DNA of 64,000 nt from Pelagimonas sp. (lineage in GTDB: Bacteria; Pseudomonadota; Alphaproteobacteria; Rhodobacterales; Rhodobacteraceae). The stretch is taken from the NCBI GenBank assembly GCA_025210265.1, contig JAOASD010000009.1:24967-88966 (forward strand), given 5' to 3'. The position numbers were made by a program, and so were the translations under genes. Below are positions 27,533 to 36,057 of this stretch, piece after piece. The notes below the pieces were generated by a model. It made no database searches and was not told where the DNA came from. It saw nothing but the letters and a program-made list of their open reading frames with translations. Numbering within the stretch: the stretch's first letter is position 1; each line of letters begins with the position of its first letter.

Positions 27533-28593
27533 GTGGTCATTTCCTCGATCAGGTGCTGCAGTGCGGTCAGGTCGCGGGCGCGATGCGTGGCGCTGACCTC
27601 CAGCGCCGATTGTGAGGCTGCGTCCAGTACGCCCTTTGCCCAATCCGTTAGGATCGGCGTGGCGGCCTGCGCATAGCCCTGTTCAGGCAGCAGCCATTCG
27701 GCGGGCAGTTGATCGGGGATCGCGCCGCGTGGCGTGGCTAGAACCGGAGTGCCGTGTGCCAATGCCTCGTAAATTGTGACGGGCAGGGCCTCGTTTTTAT
27801 AAAGCGTCGGGAACAGCAGCACGTCGCAGCGGTTTAGAAAGGCGGTTTTGTCCTCGCCATGCACGGGGCCAAGCCAGTGGCGATTGGGTTGCTGACAAAA
27901 GGTTTCGACGCGCGCGCGCAGCGTGGGGTCACTGATGGGACCGGCAATTTCGCAGCGCAGATCGGGGTTTGCGGCCTGCGCCTGTTCTACGGTCTCAAAA
28001 AAGGGCTCTATCCCTTTGGAAAGCGTGATATTCCCCAGAAAGCCAATGGTTTTCAGATGCTTGCGCGGTGAAATGTCAGCGGGGCAGGGGGCAAAGCCGC
28101 TATTGCCCAGCACGTGGATTTTCTCCGCCCCGTAAAGATCGCGCAGCCTCTTTGCCATGCCGTCAGAGAGCGCAATGTGATGGGCGCGGGTGCCAAGTGT
28201 CCGGCAGATCATCGCCATCAGCGGATCACGCTGATTGATGTAGGAATAGACATGGTGATGCAGCCAGACCTTGCGAAAGCCCAGCCGCAGGATCACCGCC
28301 TGCACCGCGTTAAAGGCCAGGCCCTTGCCCGCATCCGGGACAAAATAGGCGCTGCGTCGGCCCCGGCTGTGCAATGCGGCGCGCAGGCTGGCGGCGATCA
28401 GACCGGCCTGTTTGGTGGCAGACCAGCGCGCCCCGGAAAACCCGTGCAGATTGCGCACCGGCCACAGGCGAAACCCGGCGCGGACCGACAGCGCATCGGT
28501 CATGGCGGCGCTGACCACGGTCTGCCCCGTGACCGGCGGCGCCAGCACGACAATGGCGTCAAGGCCAGCGGTTACAGGTGTTCCTTCAGCCAT
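27529..28593 (-). CDS. GT4-type glycosyltransferase (EPS)
   Basis: A 354-residue GT-B glycosyltransferase. The C-terminal domain is clear: KTIGFLGNITLSKGIEPFF for the donor-domain start, RCEIAGPISDPTLRARVE, HWLGPVHGEDKTAFLNRCDV and the EX7E region PTLYKNEALPVTIYEALAHG with two glutamates eight apart. The N-terminal domain carries the acceptor-side strands. It overlaps the pyruvyltransferase gene by 22 bases and the next gene by 4. It should add one sugar to the repeat unit in the cytoplasm. Confidence 0.82.
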   Translation of the reverse strand: MAEGTPVTAGLDAIVVLAPPVTGQTVVSAAMTDALSVRAGFRLWPVRNLHGFSGARWSATKQAGLIAASLRAALHSRGRRSAYFVPDAGKGLAFNAVQAVILRLGFRKVWLHHHVYSYINQRDPLMAMICRTLGTRAHHIALSDGMAKRLRDLYGAEKIHVLGNSGFAPCPADISPRKHLKTIGFLGNITLSKGIEPFFETVEQAQAANPDLRCEIAGPISDPTLRARVETFCQQPNRHWLGPVHGEDKTAFLNRCDVLLFPTLYKNEALPVTIYEALAHGTPVLATPRGAIPDQLPAEWLLPEQGYAQAATPILTDWAKGVLDAASQSALEVSATHRARDLTALQHLIEEMTT

Positions 28594-29660
28594 GTGATCT
28601 CGGCTTCCTGTTCTTCCTGCAGCCGGTCCAGATCCAGCGTCACCATGCGATCGCGGATATCGCCAATCCCGACGCGGCCAAACAGGGCCGAGCGCGGGGA
28701 GGGCGTGAACAGCATCGCGGGATTGCCAAAGGCCAGTGTCGCCACGCAGGCATGGACCCGGTCCGACAGGGTGAAATCCGCATTGGCGTAGATGTTGATA
28801 TAGGTCCAGGGCTCGTCCGAGGCGGTGGCGTTGGGCTGGCGATAGATCTTATGCGTCACATGCGGGAAAAACCGGTGTTCCGGGCGCACGACCATGCGGC
28901 CGTCAAACTCAGCGGGCAGTTTGCGGCGGTCAAAAAGATCGGCGAAATAGGCTTTGATCTTGCCCTTATGTGACGCCTCGTCCAGCCGCTTGGGCACGGC
29001 CAGATGCCAGTCGCGCCCCTCGATTTCCACCACGCGCGTGTTGAATTTCGGGCCGGGATCCTGTGCCAGAATTTCCGGTTCGGGATAGCGGTCAAAGTTC
29101 TTGGCGATGTAATTCACATCGGCGCGCTTGGCAAAGGGACGGGCGCAGCGGTTCAGGAACCAGCCGCTGTCGATCCCGTCATATTTTGGCACGCCGGGCA
29201 GCCAGTCCTTGAGAATGCCATAAGACCGGTCATCGCGGGTGGAGATCAGCGCGGGCGGGTATTCCTCAAGAAAGGATTTCACCGCCGCGATTTCGCGATC
29301 ATGGAATTTGAAAAAGGCCGAGGACAAGAACACGACCTTGATGCCGCGCTGCTGGAAGGTCTTGAATAGCTTTTCCCAGCTTTGCCGGATCCAGCCATTC
29401 AGCACCGGCCCTTGCAGAACAAAGGTGTCGATATCCAGATATTGCAGGAAATCGACATAAGTGTCGGGGTTGCCTTTGAATTTATTGTGCAGCGTGCGGT
29501 AGTTGGGCTGATCCTGGAAAAAGCCGACCTGATCTTCGCCATAGATCCGTTTCAGCACATATTCGCCGCCGAGGTTGAAAAAGGCGTTGCCGACATTCTG
29601 CGCCCATTGACCGCCGACAAGGCCGACGCGGGGGGCGGGGGGATCCATCATCACTGGCAT
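28572..29660 (-). CDS. Polysaccharide pyruvyl transferase family protein
   Basis: A 362-residue protein of the pyruvyltransferase family, which transfers pyruvate from PEP to sugars as a ketal (also CsaB, WcaK). It begins with VGLVGGQWAQNVGNAFFNLG, the N-terminal glycine-rich motif, and near residue 295 has ADFTLSDRVHACVATLAFGNPAMLF, the family's conserved SxRxHxxxxAxxxxxP region. The middle part includes FVLQGPVLNGWIRQSWEKL. It starts within the end of the upstream glycosyltransferase (10-base overlap). A negatively charged polymer is therefore likely, through pyruvate as well as sulfate. Confidence 0.8.
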   Translation of the reverse strand: MPVMMDPPAPRVGLVGGQWAQNVGNAFFNLGGEYVLKRIYGEDQVGFFQDQPNYRTLHNKFKGNPDTYVDFLQYLDIDTFVLQGPVLNGWIRQSWEKLFKTFQQRGIKVVFLSSAFFKFHDREIAAVKSFLEEYPPALISTRDDRSYGILKDWLPGVPKYDGIDSGWFLNRCARPFAKRADVNYIAKNFDRYPEPEILAQDPGPKFNTRVVEIEGRDWHLAVPKRLDEASHKGKIKAYFADLFDRRKLPAEFDGRMVVRPEHRFFPHVTHKIYRQPNATASDEPWTYINIYANADFTLSDRVHACVATLAFGNPAMLFTPSPRSALFGRVGIGDIRDRMVTLDLDRLQEEQEAEITWLKEHL

Positions 29661-30841
29661 GAAAGGGCCTCGGTAAATAGGGTTTCGAAACGATCTGCCA
29701 CGTTGGACAGGATGAAATTTTCTTCGGCATAGGCGCGACCGGCCTGACCGGCGCGCGCTGCGGCGTCGGGGTTGTCGCGATAGGCCAGCGCGGCTTTGGT
29801 AAAGCCTGCGATGTCTTCGGGTTCGACCACGGTGCCGGCGCCGGTGTCGCGCAGGATCTGTGCGGCCAGGTTGTCGCGCGGCGCGGCCAGCACGATGGGG
29901 CGGCCCGCACAGAGGTAAGACAGGATTTTTGAGGGCACAGAGAACGTGCCTGCTTCGCGCTCAATCACCGCCAGCAGCACGTCACCCGATGCCAGCACTT
30001 CGGCAAAGCGGTCAAAGGGCTGCAAGGGCAGGGGGCGCAGGCGTGGCAGGCTGGCGGCGCGTTCTTGCAGATGATCCGCGCCAACCCCGGCAGAGACGAG
30101 AACCAGCTCTTCGTCCGAGGACAAATCCCCGGCCAGTCCGGCCAGCAGGGCCGGGTTGTGTTTCATCGCCAGCGTGCCGGAATAGAGGAACCGGGTGCCA
30201 TCGGACAGGCCTTGTTCGTGCGCCCAGCCCGTGTCGCGCGCCATCACGTCGATTTCGTCAATTGCGCCCCAATTTGGGATCACGGCAACCCGGTCAGACG
30301 GGATGCCCCAGCGGTCGGTCTGCGGGCGGAAGGCCTCGGTAATGTGCAGCACGCGGGCGGCGCGGCGCATCTGGCGGCGTTCCAGAAACCGGTAATAGGC
30401 ACCGATGCCATGGCCAATGCCGGGCAGCTTGCGGGCCAGCAGGCGCGAGGCGGCGATGGAATAGAAATCCTGACACCAGTAGATGAACGGCACGTTCGAC
30501 GCGGCGCAGGCGGCGACAAGCCCTTCTTGGGCTTCGGTCGGGGTATTGCCGGATATCACGATATCGGGGCGGTTCTGCGCCACCCATGCGCCCAATTCCT
30601 TGCCATAGGCAATGTCGCCGGCGCGGCGCTGGCGGAAATTGGTCTTGGAATAGGTCAGCCCCGCGCCCAGCGGCAGAAAGCCAAGCCCGTCGGGGTCGCC
30701 CGCGACCACAGCCATGCGGCCCTTGGGCCCGGTATCCCCGGCAAACCACGCATGGGTCACGCGATGACCGCGGCGGGCCAGTTCGCGCGACAGCTCGGCC
30801 TGGAACGGGTGGCCGGCAAAATCATGCAGCAGGATGTTCAT
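29651..30841 (-). CDS. GT4-type glycosyltransferase (EPS)
   Basis: A 396-residue GT-B glycosyltransferase resembling WbuB/colanic acid type enzymes. The N-terminal domain starts MNILLHDFAGHPFQAELSREL; the C-terminal domain shows FLYSGTLAMKHNPALLAGLA, the acceptor-proximal LPLQPFDRFAEVLASGDVLLA and the family end pattern AGTFSVPSKILSYLCAGRPIV, where the glutamate and SK residues bind the nucleotide sugar. The ATG at 30841 is preferred; an in-frame start further upstream adds 44 residues of unlikely composition. It follows the epimerase gene after 85 bases. Confidence 0.8.
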   Translation of the reverse strand: MNILLHDFAGHPFQAELSRELARRGHRVTHAWFAGDTGPKGRMAVVAGDPDGLGFLPLGAGLTYSKTNFRQRRAGDIAYGKELGAWVAQNRPDIVISGNTPTEAQEGLVAACAASNVPFIYWCQDFYSIAASRLLARKLPGIGHGIGAYYRFLERRQMRRAARVLHITEAFRPQTDRWGIPSDRVAVIPNWGAIDEIDVMARDTGWAHEQGLSDGTRFLYSGTLAMKHNPALLAGLAGDLSSDEELVLVSAGVGADHLQERAASLPRLRPLPLQPFDRFAEVLASGDVLLAVIEREAGTFSVPSKILSYLCAGRPIVLAAPRDNLAAQILRDTGAGTVVEPEDIAGFTKAALAYRDNPDAAARAGQAGRAYAEENFILSNVADRFETLFTEALSCQ

Positions 30842-30926
30842 GCGCCGAGACTCTCTGATTTCGGACCCGTTGCAAGCGGAAAGCGCGGTCAGGTCGACCT
30901 GGGCCAGCCCCATGGCCACCCCTGCC

Positions 30927-31901
30927 TCAGCCCTGATTGTGCTGGCGCGCCAGTTCCGACGCGATCCAGGCATAGGTTTTTTCCATGCCCGCGCGCAGGG
31001 TTTCCGACGGCTCCCATCCCAGCTTTTCCGCGATCAGGCGGTTGTCGGAATTGCGTCCGCGCACGCCTTCGGGGCCGGGAATGTTGTGGATCTTGATGTC
31101 TTTGCCAGAGATGTCGGCAACCATTCGGGCCAGATCGTTGATCGAAATCATCTCTTCGGAGCCGATATTCACCGGGCCCTCAAAATCGGAACGCAGCAGG
31201 CGCGTGGTGCCCTCAAGGCATTCATCGACATAGAGGAAAGAGCGGGTCTGCAGCCCGTCGCCCCAGACCTCGATTGTGCCGCCATCGGGGCAGGCCGCAA
31301 CCTTGCGGCACAGCGCGGCGGGGGCTTTTTCCTTGCCGCCATCCCAGGTGCCTTCGATGCCGAAAATATTGTGATAGCGCGCGACCCGGCATTCCATGCC
31401 AAAGTTGCGGTTATAGGCCAGATACAGCCGTTCCGAGAACAGTTTTTCCCAGCCATATTCGCTGTCGGGATTGGCGGGATAGGCGCTGTCCTCGGCACAG
31501 TTGGGGTTGTCGGGGTCCAGCTGGTTATGTTCGGGATACATGCAGGCGGACGAGCTGTAGAACACGCGCTTGATGTTGCGCTTGTGGCAGGCGTCCAGCA
31601 CGTTCAGGTTGATCGTGGCCGAGTTATGCATGATGTCGGCGTCGTTTTCGCCTGTGAACACATAGCCCGCACCGCCCATATCGGCGGCCAGCTGATACAC
31701 CTCGTCAAAACGACGATCGACCACGGCGCGCACCACCGATTGTTCGCGCAGATCGCCGATGACAAAATCATCCGCTTCGGTTTCGGCATGTTCGTTGAAT
31801 TTCAGGTCAACGCCGCGCACCCAGAACCCTTCGCGCTTAAGCCGTTTTACAAGATGTCCGCCGATAAACCCGCCGGCGCCAAGAACAAGTGCGGTTTTCA
31901 T
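30927..31901 (-). CDS. GDP-mannose 3,5-epimerase-like NAD-dependent epimerase
   Basis: A 324-residue extended short-chain dehydrogenase. ALVLGAGGFIGGHLVKRL is the NAD-binding GxxGxxG. The catalytic pair is in YGWEKLFSE (YxxxK), with FYSSSACMYPEHNQL upstream. MGGAGYVFTGENDADIMHN, VARYHNIFGIEGTWDGGKEK and WGDGLQTRSFLYVDECLEG are close matches in order and wording to plant and bacterial GDP-mannose 3,5-epimerases, which make GDP-L-galactose. That would supply an unusual sugar for the EPS. The ATG at 31901 is used because it begins directly with the Rossmann fold. It is the first gene of the minus-strand EPS operon. UDP-sugar epimerase activity remains possible. Confidence 0.75.
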   Translation of the reverse strand: MKTALVLGAGGFIGGHLVKRLKREGFWVRGVDLKFNEHAETEADDFVIGDLREQSVVRAVVDRRFDEVYQLAADMGGAGYVFTGENDADIMHNSATINLNVLDACHKRNIKRVFYSSSACMYPEHNQLDPDNPNCAEDSAYPANPDSEYGWEKLFSERLYLAYNRNFGMECRVARYHNIFGIEGTWDGGKEKAPAALCRKVAACPDGGTIEVWGDGLQTRSFLYVDECLEGTTRLLRSDFEGPVNIGSEEMISINDLARMVADISGKDIKIHNIPGPEGVRGRNSDNRLIAEKLGWEPSETLRAGMEKTYAWIASELARQHNQG

Positions 31902-32213
31902 GAAAAGAACCCTGTTTGGTAAGATCGTGTTATGGTCGAATGACATCCCCCAACCCAAACGATTTCAAGCGGATCAGGGGCGCTGGTGCTTATCTCGGCG
32001 TATAGCCAAGGGGGGGGATCTTGGCCAGCCCTTCCCGGCAGCTCGACCCTTGGGAAAGGAGACAATTTGTGCCAGCTGCGTGAGAACAGGGCGGGGCGCG
32101 TAAAAAATTAACGCTATTTTAAAGGCTGGCTGTCGCGGCAGAGCCCTTTGCCACGGAAACAGCCTGAATTGGTCTTGACCGGCCTGCTGCGGGCGCGTCA
32201 TGCAAAGCGGGTT
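31902..32213. other. Divergent intergenic region, EPS operon / PPTase
   Basis: About 310 bases between the epimerase (minus) and the phosphopantetheinyl transferase (plus). It should hold promoters for both, but no strong -35/-10 pair or inverted repeat stands out. An AT-rich patch (TAAAAAATTAACGCTATTTTAAA) at about 32101-32123 is the most promoter-like part. No gene was recognised here. Confidence 0.5.
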
Positions 32214-32939
32214 ATGACGCTTTCAGATCTGCTTTCCTTGCCGGACCTGTCCGATGGGTTTTTGCTGCCGGTCCAGCTGCACCGGCTGGGGACGGGTGTT
32301 ATGGTGCAGGGGGGCTTTGATCCTGGGCGCTTTGCTCCGCAATTGTTCGATCAGCTGGGCGTGAATCGTCCCGACAGCCTGTCACGGGCGATTGACAAAC
32401 GGCTGGCCGAATTTCTGGCGGGGCGGTGCATGGCGCAGATTGCGCAGGCCGGTCTGGGACATACCCCGCGCCCCGTCCTGATCGGAGCGGATCGCGCGCC
32501 GATCTGGCCCAACGGGATTGCGGGGGCGATCACCCATGCGCGCGGGCGCTGTGCCTGTTTTGCCGTGCCTGCGGGGCAGGGCGCGCCGGGGCTTGATACC
32601 GAACGGATCGCCACAGGATCGGCGCTGGATGCGATTTTGCGCATGACCCTGTCCGCCGACGAAGCCGACCTGATCCGCCAGGCGCAGGATGTGGCGCAAA
32701 CCGCGACCTTGTGCTTTTCCGCCAAAGAAACACTGTTCAAGGCGCTTTACCCCACAGTGCGCCGCCATTTCGGGTTTTCCTGTGCAGAGCTGAAAAACCT
32801 GCCGGGCGACACGCAATTGCAGCTGGTCCTGGCCGAAGATCTGCACAACAGCCTGCCCGCAGGGGCGGTCTTTGACATTCAGTATCATCTGGCGGACGGG
32901 TATGTGACGACCTGGATGTTGCACCGACCCTGCGCCTAG
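32214..32939 (+). CDS. 4'-phosphopantetheinyl transferase, EntD-like
   Basis: This enzyme should activate the cluster's carrier protein by adding 4'-phosphopantetheine from CoA to its serine. The 241-residue protein has the EntD-subfamily motifs in order: PVLIGADRAPIWPNGIAGAITHA (the GRAPxWP and GSxxH regions), GLDTERI (metal-binding acidic pair, here D and E), and LCFSAKETLFKALYP (the SAKE motif with catalytic glutamate and lysine). The ATG at 32214 is preferred over an upstream TTG. It is convergent with the luxI-linked unknown gene, the two stop codons sharing four bases, CTAG. A PPTase beside a lone carrier protein and adenylation enzyme supports a nonribosomal-type pathway in this window. 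Confidence 0.88.
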   Translation: MTLSDLLSLPDLSDGFLLPVQLHRLGTGVMVQGGFDPGRFAPQLFDQLGVNRPDSLSRAIDKRLAEFLAGRCMAQIAQAGLGHTPRPVLIGADRAPIWPNGIAGAITHARGRCACFAVPAGQGAPGLDTERIATGSALDAILRMTLSADEADLIRQAQDVAQTATLCFSAKETLFKALYPTVRRHFGFSCAELKNLPGDTQLQLVLAEDLHNSLPAGAVFDIQYHLADGYVTTWMLHRPCA

Positions 32940-33457
32940 GCCGCGCGGGTGCTCCAGCATTCAAACAGGGCGGCGGCATGTTCCGGGTCACGGTTTGACA
33001 CCACCCGAAAATGTGTTTCCGACAGCGCGGCATCGCCGATGGATTGCGCGCCGCTGGCCAGCAGGATACGGCACCAATCCGCGCACCACGTGGCCAGACC
33101 TGTATGCCCCATGTCGCTGGTTTCAAAGGCCTGGGTGGCTTTGGTCAGCATAGCCCCATCCGACGCGGTGGCCGCATAGGCGCAGCCTGCAAGATACTGC
33201 AGCAGATGTGCTTCGTGTGAAGACGCGCCCTGGGCGGCCTGCAGCGCGGCCTTCAGCATCTCATGCCCGGTGCGCCTGTAAGGAATGCGCTGCTGCTGCG
33301 ATGTAAACCCTGTGCTGCCCAGCAACAGAAAGCTGCCTTTGGCCCCAACCCCGTACCAGGATCCGCCCGAGCTGCTGATATGGGATTCAGCAGCGGCCAG
33401 CGCGCGGGCAAACGCATCCGTGCGGTTTTCCAACAGGTCTTTTAGCAATGGCAACAT
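32936..33457 (-). CDS. Protein of unknown function, downstream of luxI
   Basis: A 173-residue soluble protein that I do not recognise. It is largely helical, alanine-rich, with conserved-looking stretches SSSGGSWYGVGAKGSFLLLG near residue 30 and LATWCADWCRILLASGAQS near residue 120. It contains five cysteines. AGGA lies 8 bases upstream of the ATG. It starts 30 bases after the luxI stop on the same strand, so it is likely co-transcribed with luxI and under quorum control. The role could be in the biosynthetic pathway or in modulating the signal; nothing in the sequence decides this. Confidence 0.55.
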   Translation of the reverse strand: MLPLLKDLLENRTDAFARALAAAESHISSSGGSWYGVGAKGSFLLLGSTGFTSQQQRIPYRRTGHEMLKAALQAAQGASSHEAHLLQYLAGCAYAATASDGAMLTKATQAFETSDMGHTGLATWCADWCRILLASGAQSIGDAALSETHFRVVSNRDPEHAAALFECWSTRAA

Positions 33458-33487
33458 CACATGGTCCTTGACAGGTCTGAGTGTAAG

Positions 33488-34165
33488 TTAGGCCGCCAGG
33501 TGCATCGCGGCCAGTGCGGCAGGCGGGATCGACACAGCGGGCAGGGCACTTTCTGCCAGCAGAGGGCCATGCAGATCGTGACGGTGACGCAGCCCGGTCA
33601 GAATATCCTGGCTGACCTCAAAGGACGCGCAATAGACCGGGCGTCGCCCATATTCATGTGCGGATCCGTGCATATCGAAATCCAGCCCGGCACGGCGGTA
33701 GACACGGGACATGCAGGCTTCGAAATTTGACACCAACCGGGTCACGCCCAGATCGACCGCCATTTCACACAGGGCCACAAAAAGCAGGTTAAAGGCTTTG
33801 GCGGCATCGACCCCGTCCAGATCACGCAGGATCGCGGTTTCATCCACGCACATCCGGGTGCCTTCCCAGACATCGGGGCGGATCAGATCCTGATTGCGGC
33901 CATGGGTGGCGTGAAACACATCATGCAAAAGCGTCGGCCCCGAGGTCGGCAGCAGGCGCAGCCCGCCGTAAATGACCTGCTGATCTTCGCTGCACCAGAT
34001 CAGATAAGTGGCGTCCATTTCATCATATTCATCTTTTTCAATTTCGCCTTTTACGGGTACGTCCCATTCCAGCTGATCAAAGAACACGCGTTTGCGAAGG
34101 CCGAAAAACCCGGTCAGAAGGGTTTGGTATTCCTGGTGTTGATGAGGCTGGATCGAAACAAACAT
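33488..34165 (-). CDS. luxI: Acyl-homoserine-lactone synthase, LuxI family
   Basis: Makes an N-acyl-homoserine lactone signal from S-adenosylmethionine and acyl-ACP. The 225-residue protein has the conserved LuxI residues: R24, F28 and W34 (FGLRKRVFFDQLEWDV), D48 and D51 (EYDEMDATYL), R70 (GGLRLLPT), F84, E101 and R104 (WEGTRMCVDE). The C terminus is slightly extended and alanine-rich. It is divergent from luxR, with 273 bases between the two starts, and is followed by an unknown gene on the same strand. The acyl chain cannot be predicted safely. Confidence 0.92.
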   Translation of the reverse strand: MFVSIQPHQHQEYQTLLTGFFGLRKRVFFDQLEWDVPVKGEIEKDEYDEMDATYLIWCSEDQQVIYGGLRLLPTSGPTLLHDVFHATHGRNQDLIRPDVWEGTRMCVDETAILRDLDGVDAAKAFNLLFVALCEMAVDLGVTRLVSNFEACMSRVYRRAGLDFDMHGSAHEYGRRPVYCASFEVSQDILTGLRHRHDLHGPLLAESALPAVSIPPAALAAMHLAA

Positions 34166-34214
34166 CTTAGGCTCCTGCTGTTGGTGCCTTGACGCTATGC
34201 TTCTGTAATTGTTT

Positions 34215-34225
34215 GGAAAATTTCC
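34215..34225. promoter_or_regulatory. Small palindrome upstream of luxI
   Basis: GGAAAATTTCC is a symmetrical 11-base element centred 55 bases upstream of the luxI start. It sits where a promoter or operator would be expected, but it is short and AT-rich and may be chance. Confidence 0.3.
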
Positions 34226-34248
34226 CCGGATGGGCCCCTCAATCCGAT

Positions 34249-34265
34249 CCCGTACAATTGTGGGG
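34249..34265. promoter_or_regulatory. Candidate lux box in the luxI-luxR gap
   Basis: CCCGTACAATTGTGGGG is an imperfect inverted repeat around a perfect ACAATTGT core, in the 273-base gap between the divergent luxI and luxR genes. LuxR-type dimers bind 18-20 bp inverted repeats. The outer CCC/GGG arms and CAATTG centre recall the palindrome at 50218. Assignment is by position and symmetry only. Confidence 0.35.
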
Positions 34266-34438
34266 TTTCGGAAATTCTGGCTTTGTCTTAGGGTCTCGCG
34301 CCGCGCGCGGGGCGGGGGTGTCTCCTGTTTGCTGGGGCCTTAGGGGCGATGTGGGAAAGGTGTATCTGCAACCGAAAGAATATTGACTTGCGCCGGGATA
34401 TGGTCATTCGTGCTGCTGCGAACAGGGTAGGGGGCAGC

Positions 34439-35155
34439 ATGGTAAAAGGTGAAGATCTCATGGATTTGAGAAGCGACATCATTCTTGCGGGTTCGGTGCA
34501 GGAATCGATCGAACTTCTGACCGATTTTTTCAAAGTCGATTATTTTACGCTGCATCTGTTTCGCGGGGGCACCGATGTGGGCATTATCCCCTATGTGCGC
34601 ACCAATTACCCGGCGGGGTGGGTGTCGCATTATCTGCTGAATGATTACGTGCGGATTGACCCGGTTCTGAAACATGCCGAATCCCATTTCGACCCGTTTT
34701 GCTGGTCGGACATCACGCTGGATGGGCCGCAATTGCAGATGATGCAAAATGCCATTGCAGCGGGGGTGGGGCAGACCGGGTTCAGCATTTCTCATGTTGA
34801 TCCGTTCAGCCGCCGCAGCGTTTTGTCGTTTAACGCGCAGGAGGCCCCGGATGGCGACAGCTGGAAACCCTTTCTGGCAGAGAATGGCGATAAGCTGGGC
34901 GGCCTTGCCGCGGATTTGCATCTGAAGGCGCTGGCGGAAATCAATATCGAAGACGCCGATCTGCCACAGCTGTCGCCCCGCGAAAGCGAGTGTTTGAAAT
35001 GGACTGCCGAGGGCAAGGCGCATACGGAAATAGCCATCATCCTGGGTCTGTCTGAACATACCGTGCGCAGCTATCTCAAGGTCGCGCGGATCAAACTGGA
35101 CAGCGTGTCTTTGGCCCAGGCCGTGGCCAAGGCGTCTTCGATGGGGCTGATCTGA
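34439..35155 (+). CDS. luxR: LuxR-type quorum-sensing regulator
   Basis: A 238-residue transcription factor expected to bind the signal made by the neighbouring LuxI. The autoinducer domain has W61, Y65, D74 and W89 with exactly the spacing of W57, Y61, D70 and W85 in TraR. The C-terminal HTH begins at LSPRESECLKWTAEGKAHTE (about residue 177) and continues SEHTVRSYLKVARIKL. The ATG at 34439 has AGGGTAGGGGG upstream; ATG at 34460 is an alternative. The gene is convergent with the end of the large biosynthetic operon, 13 bases apart. It likely controls luxI and that operon. Confidence 0.9.
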   Translation: MVKGEDLMDLRSDIILAGSVQESIELLTDFFKVDYFTLHLFRGGTDVGIIPYVRTNYPAGWVSHYLLNDYVRIDPVLKHAESHFDPFCWSDITLDGPQLQMMQNAIAAGVGQTGFSISHVDPFSRRSVLSFNAQEAPDGDSWKPFLAENGDKLGGLAADLHLKALAEINIEDADLPQLSPRESECLKWTAEGKAHTEIAIILGLSEHTVRSYLKVARIKLDSVSLAQAVAKASSMGLI

Positions 35156-35168
35156 AACCCGTGTGATG

Positions 35169-36044
35169 TCAGGCATCTGTCAGGGCTCTGTCTAGGCTGC
35201 GGGCGATGGATGTCACAGCCCGAGCCGCGGCATCGCTGCTGCCGGAATACAGACAGAAATCATGCGGCAGATCCTCATGGTCTTCCAGCTGCATCAGCCG
35301 CCCGGCGCGGTGCAGCGCGGCCCCGAACCTGCGGGCTTGAGGGGCCAGAATATCCGCCCCCGCCACATGCAGCCCGACCGGGGGCAGGGCGCGCAGCTGC
35401 GTGCTCCACATCTGGCAGGGCACGGGCTGACCGGCGCAGAGCGGACGGATGAAGCCGTAGAACCATTCCATCATGTCGCTGTCCAGAAAATGGCCCTGCC
35501 CATGGGGATCATTGGCAGCCACCTGCAGATCCGTCACCGGATAGATCAGCTGCAGCGCGGTGATCTGCGGGCTTTGCATCCGCGCGGCCAGTTGCACCGC
35601 CAGCAGGCCACCCACACTGTCCCCCATCAGGGTAAAGTCCCAGTCGGGATACCTGGCAAGCTGATCGCGCAGGCGGTGTTCCAGCTGGTGCAGGATCGCG
35701 GGGCCAGGGGTGCCCGGCGCTTTGTCATAGTCCAGCGCCAGCACGGTCAGCCCGGTTTGATCGGCCAGCTGGCCCAGAAAGGGCGCAAAGACCTGAGGCG
35801 TATAGAACACCAGCCCGCCGCCATGCAGATAGATCACGCCACGGCGCGGGGCGGGGTTGGATGGCACGAGGCGCAGCCCGGCCTGATCCGGCAGGTCCGA
35901 TACCGTGACAGTGTCGGGCAAAGCCGGCGCGTGGCGCGCCACCCAGGTCGCGGCGGCGCTGCGGCCAAAGTCGGCGGATTGGCGTGGATCGCCCTGCATC
36001 ATAAAGCGGCGCAGGGTGGCAAGCCGTTTGAAATCCGGGTGCAT
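35169..36044 (-). CDS. Alpha/beta hydrolase, hormone-sensitive lipase family
   Basis: A 291-residue esterase-like protein, last gene of the biosynthetic operon. IYLHGGGLVFY is the oxyanion-hole HGGG motif and LMGDSVGGLLAVQLA holds the nucleophile serine in GDSxGG, both signatures of the HSL family. The aspartate and histidine of the triad are likely in VAGADILAPQARRFG and LEDHEDLPHDF near the C terminus. The ATG at 36044 has GAAAGGA upstream; a longer open frame extends into the preceding gene and is rejected. It may cleave an ester or amide protecting group, or release product. Substrate unknown. Confidence 0.8.
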   Translation of the reverse strand: MHPDFKRLATLRRFMMQGDPRQSADFGRSAAATWVARHAPALPDTVTVSDLPDQAGLRLVPSNPAPRRGVIYLHGGGLVFYTPQVFAPFLGQLADQTGLTVLALDYDKAPGTPGPAILHQLEHRLRDQLARYPDWDFTLMGDSVGGLLAVQLAARMQSPQITALQLIYPVTDLQVAANDPHGQGHFLDSDMMEWFYGFIRPLCAGQPVPCQMWSTQLRALPPVGLHVAGADILAPQARRFGAALHRAGRLMQLEDHEDLPHDFCLYSGSSDAAARAVTSIARSLDRALTDA

Positions 36045-36057
36045 GGGGTGTCCTTTC

